From: Marichromatium gracile
GTDB taxonomy: Bacteria; Pseudomonadota; Gammaproteobacteria; Chromatiales; Chromatiaceae
DNA: 64,000 nt
Assembly: GCF_004343155.1 (NCBI RefSeq)
Contig: NZ_SMDC01000004.1
Coordinates: 220,780 to 284,779, forward strand
Direction: 5' to 3'
The notes under the pieces are model-generated. The model saw only the letters and a list, made by a program, of their open reading frames with translations, did no database searches and was not told where the DNA came from. Positions 59,503-64,000 of this stretch are shown here, piece after piece. A program made the position numbers and the translations under genes. The first letter of the stretch is position 1, and every line of letters starts with the position of its first letter.

Positions 59503-60063
59503 TTAGGATCTCTTTTTCTCGGAAAGCACAAGCCTAAAGCCTCTATCTGAGAATGAGTTCACAAAACCATGCTTATTACGAGAGGTAGTGCGCACATTTA
59601 TTTGATGCTCCATAAAAGACCCCCCCCGCAAAGCACGCAGAGAGGGGCTGCCAACTGAAACATCCTCAGGGTCATCATAAGAGTTTATACACCACTCCCA
59701 AACATTACCACTACAATCAAATAACCCGTAAGGCGAAACGTTTTTCAGATAAAACCCCACAGCAACAGTCTCACCCAAGCTAAGAGTTCCTTTTCCATCA
59801 AAAGACTCATTAATATTTGCACTACCACATTCATATTTATCGCCCCACGGAAAATTCAGACCATCGACCCCACGAGCAGATTTCTCCCATTCGTATTCAG
59901 TTGGAAGCCTAACCTCTTCTTTATCACCAATGACCCCATTCAACTTAAAACGATTAGTCAGCCAAGCACAATAAGCCATAGCCTCAATCCATGCCACCAT
60001 AACACGCGGACGATTAGGCTGCTCCCATACCGAAGGAGCTGACAAAAAATCATACCCCCCCCC
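59503..60063 (-). CDS. FGE-sulfatase-like C-terminal part of the STAND protein (out of frame with it)
   Basis: Continues the STAND gene after a one-base frameshift at the G9 tract. Encodes ~187 residues of formylglycine-generating-enzyme-like fold: RVMVAWIEAMAYCAWL, RLPTEYEWEKSARG, FPWGDKYECGSANIN, SPYGLFDCSGNVWEWC, LRALRGGSF and DRGFRLVLSEKK. In STAND proteins such domains act as sensor or target-recognition modules rather than as sulfatase maturases. It has no credible start codon with ribosome site of its own. The stop codon is at the IS481 junction, so the extreme C-terminus may have been altered. Confidence 0.85.
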   Translation of the reverse strand, partial: GGGYDFLSAPSVWEQPNRPRVMVAWIEAMAYCAWLTNRFKLNGVIGDKEEVRLPTEYEWEKSARGVDGLNFPWGDKYECGSANINESFDGKGTLSLGETVAVGFYLKNVSPYGLFDCSGNVWEWCINSYDDPEDVSVGSPSLRALRGGSFMEHQINVRTTSRNKHGFVNSFSDRGFRLVLSEKKRS

Positions 60064-62260
60064 ACCATTTTGGGTCTGCATAGTCCTTAGATTCAAGAAA
60101 TAGTGAATACTGAGCATTTGTCACTGGATATTGTGCGATTTTATAGAAACCAGTTTCACGTATTTCTTTTTCTTGCCAAACAAATCGTCCTGCCGGTATG
60201 TCCTTCCAAACTATATTAGGCAAGCCATCACGAACACCAACTCCTTCACGGCAATCTCCAAGCGCCGCCAATAAATCCCCAAGGCGGAGTCGTCGCCAAT
60301 GCCAATCGATATCTAATCCTTTCTCAAGACCTTTAACTATAGCTGTGATTCCAGAGCGCAACCAATCAGCGACCTCGTTTTTTTCTTTAGCGATTTTAGA
60401 ACCAAGTAACTGGATAACTTCCGCACTTCGGCTCTCCGCAGTAAGCGTACGCAAAAGCGCCACAAGATCATCATTTGATTTTTTTTCGCAAAAAGCATGC
60501 AAAGTTAGATCAAATAATTCTCTCTCGTTGTCTCGCGCAAGAAAATGTGCAACGTTAGAATTGCGCGCGATACAATCCCAAATAAAAGCGCTCTCAAACT
60601 CTTTGCGTATTTCAACGATAATATCTTTTTTATAAAGTCTTCTATCCGGACGTCCCTCAGAATCCCAAACGTCCGCATCAAATTCAACTTGAGGCCTTCT
60701 CATTATCCCTATGCGACTATCGTTAATCCATTTACTTAAAGCAGGCCAAGCATTAAAAAGGGCTTCGTGAGCAACCTCAACCGTAGCATCATAAGCGCAA
60801 CCAATCTCAACAGCATCTTTTTCTGGCAAATCAAAACCAACCCCTTCGTTAGACTTAACCAAAAGACGCACATCTTTATCTGCCAGAGCATCAATTAAGC
60901 AAATAGCATCAGGGTCTTCTTTCCAGAAGTCTAATTTTTCACGCAATTTTGCTGGTGGACCTTTATGTTGAATCGCTAACAACCTTGAAAATATTCTAGG
61001 AAGCACTTCTTCACTAGAAACTCCAGATTTTTTAACCGCATTTTCAGCATACTTCTTGACATAAAAATCTAACCCCTCCTCGTAATCCTTAGAAGTTATT
61101 TTTCCAGAATCTTTGCACTTTCCATAGAGGTCTTTAAGGACAAAAGCTAAAATAGCAAGCCCGCCAACATGTCCACCAGCGTCACTAACGAGCTTGTCAA
61201 CTAGTTCTTCTTCTATTTCAATTGGATTTGAGAGTCGAACCTTTGATATTGGGTATTTTATTATTTCAACCATAGCAGCCGCCCCCGGAAGACCAAGCGT
61301 AAAAATCGCGCCCCCATTTATTTCCTTAATCAGCAAATCATGCGACAAACAATTGCCCAAAAAATCTGAACGCACTGTTGCAACCACATTAAAACGATCG
61401 TTTGCAATAGCAGCAGCCAAAAATTCATCGATAAAATATTTAGCCAAACCAGGCTCAATGCTAGTAAACAACTCTTCAAATTGGTCTAAAATCAAAAGCC
61501 ACCTTGATTCTTTGGGGCGTTCACATAAAACATTTCTAATTAAAACTGAAAAAAAAGACAGGTCCTGACGCAACGCATCCGCCTCTTCATAAGGATAATT
61601 GAAACCCGGTACATCTTTAAGGCTTGCCACCAATGATTTAAATGGATCCCTGTCATTGCAAGCAGGCGTCATTGAAGTGATAACCCATTTGCTCGACCCC
61701 GCAATAGGTTCATTTTCTAAAATACTAAGCTTTGCCCATACTCCAGCGTGAACCAAAGAAGACTTCCCAGCTCCTGAAGCACCAGCAACCAAAATCAATC
61801 TATTTTTATTTAGCTTTATCTTCTCAACTAAATCCCTAACCTCCTTTTTCCGCCCAAAAAAAATCGAAGATTGAGAATTCATTAGCGGCTTCATTCCAGG
61901 ATAAGGATCGTGAAACCACTCAGGATTATCTAAAAAATCACACCTTAGCTTTTTCTCGAAAAATAATATTGAATCACTTAATTTTTTATCAAAAATTCCA
62001 TCATTATCGCGAACACCAATCAACAAAGAGCAAAGCGGAGAAACATTGTATGGCGTGGGTTGAGGAAAGTCTTCGCAGTTACTCACTAAATCCCAAGCAA
62101 CATCTCTAGCCGTACCACCCCAGCGCACCCTTTCTATTACAGGATGTTTTTTTCCGAGTGCTTTCTGAGCAAATCTTAGTCGCCACTCTCTCTGCCCCCA
62201 TTCCGGCAAGCTTAGAAGCAATTTTTCCAACCCCACAAGCACATCATGCTCTATTTCCAT
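60050..62260 (-). CDS. EAD-STAND (nSTAND1-like) P-loop NTPase, 5' part of a frameshifted EAD-STAND-FGE gene
   Basis: Putative NTP-dependent switch of a conflict/defence system. Residues ~8-100 are the effector-associated domain (LEKLLLSLPEWG, KALGKKHPVI, ARDVAWDLVSNCEDFP). A STAND module follows: PYPGMKPL..SIFFGR lead-in, Walker A GASGAGKS (160-167), Walker B LLILDQFEELF (255-265), VVATVRSDFLG, and the winged-helix signature VEVAHEALFNAWPALSKWI. A helical region and the start of the FGE domain (DIPAGRFVWQEKE, YPVTNAQYSLFLES) come next. It then terminates at a TGA caused by the G9 tract. ATG 62260 (AGG eight bases before) is preferred over GTG 62266. AT-rich, with codon use unlike the rest of the window. 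Confidence 0.88.
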   Translation of the reverse strand: MEIEHDVLVGLEKLLLSLPEWGQREWRLRFAQKALGKKHPVIERVRWGGTARDVAWDLVSNCEDFPQPTPYNVSPLCSLLIGVRDNDGIFDKKLSDSILFFEKKLRCDFLDNPEWFHDPYPGMKPLMNSQSSIFFGRKKEVRDLVEKIKLNKNRLILVAGASGAGKSSLVHAGVWAKLSILENEPIAGSSKWVITSMTPACNDRDPFKSLVASLKDVPGFNYPYEEADALRQDLSFFSVLIRNVLCERPKESRWLLILDQFEELFTSIEPGLAKYFIDEFLAAAIANDRFNVVATVRSDFLGNCLSHDLLIKEINGGAIFTLGLPGAAAMVEIIKYPISKVRLSNPIEIEEELVDKLVSDAGGHVGGLAILAFVLKDLYGKCKDSGKITSKDYEEGLDFYVKKYAENAVKKSGVSSEEVLPRIFSRLLAIQHKGPPAKLREKLDFWKEDPDAICLIDALADKDVRLLVKSNEGVGFDLPEKDAVEIGCAYDATVEVAHEALFNAWPALSKWINDSRIGIMRRPQVEFDADVWDSEGRPDRRLYKKDIIVEIRKEFESAFIWDCIARNSNVAHFLARDNERELFDLTLHAFCEKKSNDDLVALLRTLTAESRSAEVIQLLGSKIAKEKNEVADWLRSGITAIVKGLEKGLDIDWHWRRLRLGDLLAALGDCREGVGVRDGLPNIVWKDIPAGRFVWQEKEIRETGFYKIAQYPVTNAQYSLFLESKDYADPKWWGGV
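60055..60063 (-). repeat. G9 homopolymer at the STAND-FGE frameshift
   Basis: Nine C on the plus strand (G on the coding strand) lie exactly where the reading frame is lost. With eight G the frame reads WWGGYDFLS and the whole protein is open (about 918 residues). With nine it stops three codons later. It could be a slippage (phase-variation) tract or a base-calling error. Confidence 0.9.
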
Positions 62261-62724
62261 TACCACAACCTATTTGTTATGCCACGTGTGATCATATTCA
62301 CCGTCGAAGCGATCATTTGTTCCGAGCCCGCGAGGCTCTTGAGCTTTTGATTTACGAAGCCACCGCTCGCGCAACAGTCCACAGCTCGGGAACCTGATCG
62401 TCGATGGAGATCTATTTGCATAAGAATGCCCGCACCACCCCGGCGATTCGTCGTGAAGTGCAGGCCTCGACGTTGCCGACCAAGGTCTTGGCCGCGCAGT
62501 ACAACCTCTCGCCCCTAACGGTACGCAAGTGGCGTCGAGGATGCCTCGCACCGACTCTCGACGACGCTCTCGCCGGCGCAGGAAGTTCTTGTGGTAGCGC
62601 TGCGTGAAACGCTATTGCTGCTGCTCAATGACCTGTTGGTGGTGACCCGTGAGTTCATCCATCCCCAAGGCCTCGCGCTCGGCGCTCGATCGCTGCTTGC
62701 GCCGCCACGGCGTCTCCAACCTAA

Positions 62725-63624
62725 GAGGCTCTATCAAAAAGCCGTTCGCGTTGTCAGAGGCGTCGAGATCACGCACACATTGACGGAGGATAGCCATGGC
62801 CAAGCCGTTGCTGCCCGATGACCTGTGGGCCGAAATCGAACCCTTGCTGCCGGCGCCCAAGCCGCGCCGATATCGCTACCCCGGTCGTAAGCCGATCGAC
62901 AATCGTCGGGCGCTGACCGGGATCCTGTTCGTGCTCAAGAGCGGGATCCCGTGGGAGATGTTGCCGCAGGAGATGGGGTGTGGCTCTGGGATGACCTGCT
63001 GGCGTCGGCTGCGCGAGTGGCAGCAGGCCGGGGTGTGGGAGGCGATCCACCACAAGCTGCTCGAACGGCTTGAGGCCAGCGATCGCATCGACTGGTCGCG
63101 AGCGTTGGTCGACAGCGCCTCGATCCGCGCCGTCGGCGGCGGTGAGTGCACCGGCCCCAACCCGACCGATCGCGCTCGCCCGGGAAGCAAGCATCATCTG
63201 ATCACCGACGCCCGGGGCATTCCGCTGCATGCCGTGCTCACTGGCGCCAGCGCCCACGATGTCACGCAACTCATCGCCCTGGTCGACGGCATCGCGCCCG
63301 TGCGCAGCGGACGGCGCGGTCGCCCCCGCCATCGACCCGAACGCGTGCAGGGCGACCGCGCCTATGACTCCAAGGCTCACCGTGCAGCGCTGCGCACGCG
63401 CAACATCCAACCGCAGCTCGCACGACGCAACACCCCACACGGCAGCGGGCTGGGAACGACCCGTTGGGTCGTCGAACGCTCGCTGGCGTGGTTGCATCAG
63501 TTCCGTCGACTGCGGGTGCGCTTCGAGCGCCGGGCCGATATTCACGAGGCGTTTCTCTTCCTGGGACTCGCACTCATTTGCTGGAATGCCTTGGAGTGGG
63601 CGTAGGGCTTTTTGATAGAGCCTC
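62725..63624 (+). mobile_element. complete IS5-family element, 900 bp
   Basis: Perfect 19-bp terminal inverted repeats (GAGGCTCTATCAAAAAGCC at 62725-62743 and its complement at 63606-63624), flanked by a 3-bp target duplication TAA (62722-62724 and 63625-63627). It is inserted in an IS481 transposase remnant whose sequence rejoins cleanly when the element is removed. It carries one intact transposase gene and looks recently active. Confidence 0.96.
62796..63605 (+). CDS. IS5-family DDE transposase (IS427-like group)
   Basis: A 269-residue intact transposase: N-terminal LPDDLWAEIEPLLPAPKPRR, NRRALTGILFVLKSGIPWEMLPQEMGCGSG, and DDE residues in ALVDSASIRA, QGDRAYDS and TRWVVERSLAWL. Ribosome site GGAGGA (62783-62788) precedes ATG 62796. 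Cuts and pastes its own 900-bp element. No frameshift is needed, unlike two-ORF IS5 relatives. Confidence 0.95.
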   Translation: MAKPLLPDDLWAEIEPLLPAPKPRRYRYPGRKPIDNRRALTGILFVLKSGIPWEMLPQEMGCGSGMTCWRRLREWQQAGVWEAIHHKLLERLEASDRIDWSRALVDSASIRAVGGGECTGPNPTDRARPGSKHHLITDARGIPLHAVLTGASAHDVTQLIALVDGIAPVRSGRRGRPRHRPERVQGDRAYDSKAHRAALRTRNIQPQLARRNTPHGSGLGTTRWVVERSLAWLHQFRRLRVRFERRADIHEAFLFLGLALICWNALEWA

Positions 63625-63723
63625 TAAAGACCCTGATCCTGCAGGAGGCCGACGCCGCGAAGCGCCCGGTCAAGTCGTTCAAGTACTACGAACCGGGGTT
63701 CGTCTGTCAACTCCCCCTTTTTA

Positions 63724-64000
63724 GAGGCTCTATCAAAAAGCCGTTCGCGTTGTCAGAGGCGTCGAGATCACGCACACATTGACGGAGGATAGCCATGGCC
63801 AAGCCGTTGCTGCCCGATGACCTGTGGACCGAAATCGAACCCTTGCTGCCGGCGCCCAAGCCACGCCGATATCGCTACCCCGGTCGTAAGCCGATCGACA
63901 ATCGTCGGGCGCTGACCGGGATCCTGTTCGTGCTCAAGAGCGGGATCCCGTGGGAGATGTTGCCGCAGGAGATGGGTTGTGGCTCTGGGATGACCTGCTG
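63724..64000 (+). mobile_element. second IS5 copy, truncated by the window end
   Basis: Starts with the same 19-bp inverted repeat (63724-63742), preceded by TTA as a possible target duplication. Same orientation as the first copy, only 99 bases apart, and almost identical over 277 bases (for example GACCTGTGGACC against GACCTGTGGGCC). It lies next to the TGTCAACTCCCC IS481-like end. Confidence 0.93.
63795..64000 (+). CDS. IS5-family transposase, 5' part (runs off window)
   Basis: ATG 63795 begins the same protein as the upstream element; 68 codons are visible and match except for Ala to Thr at residue 12 (LWTEIEP against LWAEIEP). The frame is open to the window edge, so its completeness cannot be judged. 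Confidence 0.92.
   Translation, partial: MAKPLLPDDLWTEIEPLLPAPKPRRYRYPGRKPIDNRRALTGILFVLKSGIPWEMLPQEMGCGSGMTC

Larger units (their letters stand above)
62398..63701 (+). pseudogene. second IS481-family transposase remnant, split by IS5
   Basis: The N-terminal HTH part reads from ATG 62404 (LHKNARTTPAIRREVQASTL, YNLSPLTVRKWRR). It is frameshifted near 62535, continues as LRETLLLLLNDLLVVTREFIHP, and is interrupted at 62724 by the IS5 element. The frame resumes after it (63625 onward: KTLILQEADAAKRPVKSF, EPGFV) and then breaks off at 63701 next to TGTCAACTCCCC, which looks like the terminus of yet another IS481. The DDE catalytic core is missing. Confidence 0.82.

Overview
The window is high-GC DNA from a gammaproteobacterium. 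The mix of genes (diheme c-type cytochromes, the batABCD/moxR aerotolerance cluster, HrcA/CIRCE-controlled hrcA-grpE-dnaK-dnaJ followed by dapB, many c-di-GMP and chemoreceptor genes, NrdR-type boxes at nrdA) suggests a purple-sulfur-like (Chromatiaceae-like) bacterium. That placement is inference: no rRNA or photosynthesis gene is present to prove it.

Layout. 1-8.4 kb: end of an RND efflux permease, a metallo-beta-lactamase(ODP)-GGDEF protein, a diheme cytochrome c, nrdA with tandem NrdR boxes, a tautomerase and an M48 membrane protease. 8.2-10.9 kb: a 375-bp tail of the protease locus is duplicated, and the two copies bracket a lower-GC chemoreceptor gene plus an IS481 transposase remnant. 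10.9-18 kb: a PLDc_N micro-protein, a coiled-coil diguanylate cyclase, and a minus-strand operon of response regulator-TPR, histidine kinase, vWA protein and an acidic coiled-coil protein. 18.0-18.6 kb: four initiator tRNA genes in tandem at an exact 150-bp period, with a strong promoter and a terminator. 18.7-22 kb: a minus-strand set of diheme cytochrome lipoprotein, lipocalin-like lipoprotein and M48 lipoprotein protease. 22.1-28.8 kb: a DUF3775 protein, then dapB, dnaJ, dnaK, grpE and hrcA under one promoter with a perfect CIRCE. 28.8-38.5 kb: nadK, recN, a hybrid kinase, a Cache-GGDEF protein, a chemoreceptor and folK. 38.5-46 kb: a tightly overlapping HAD phosphatase-moxR-DUF58-DUF4381-batA-batB/C-batD operon. 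46-55.6 kb: two SPFH proteins, an HhH protein, a CDGSH iron-sulfur protein, DUF2189, an Asp/His-rich secreted protein, and a tetR-MFP-RND efflux operon.

55.7-64 kb is accessory DNA. After a REP-type Y1 transposase, the composition drops sharply to AT-rich between about 57.1 and 62.3 kb. This island carries two minus-strand proteins that share the same ~90-residue domain. One is a trypsin-like protease with the domain at its C-terminus. The other is a STAND P-loop NTPase with it at its N-terminus and a formylglycine-generating-enzyme-like (FGE) domain at its C-terminus. I read this as an effector-associated-domain (EAD) coupled conflict/defence system. The NTPase gene is split by a one-base frameshift in a G9 tract. 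A degraded IS481 separates the two genes, and that IS481 is itself interrupted by a 290-bp MITE with a 10-bp target duplication. On the right, a second IS481 remnant is interrupted by a complete 900-bp IS5-family element, and another IS5 copy runs off the window end.
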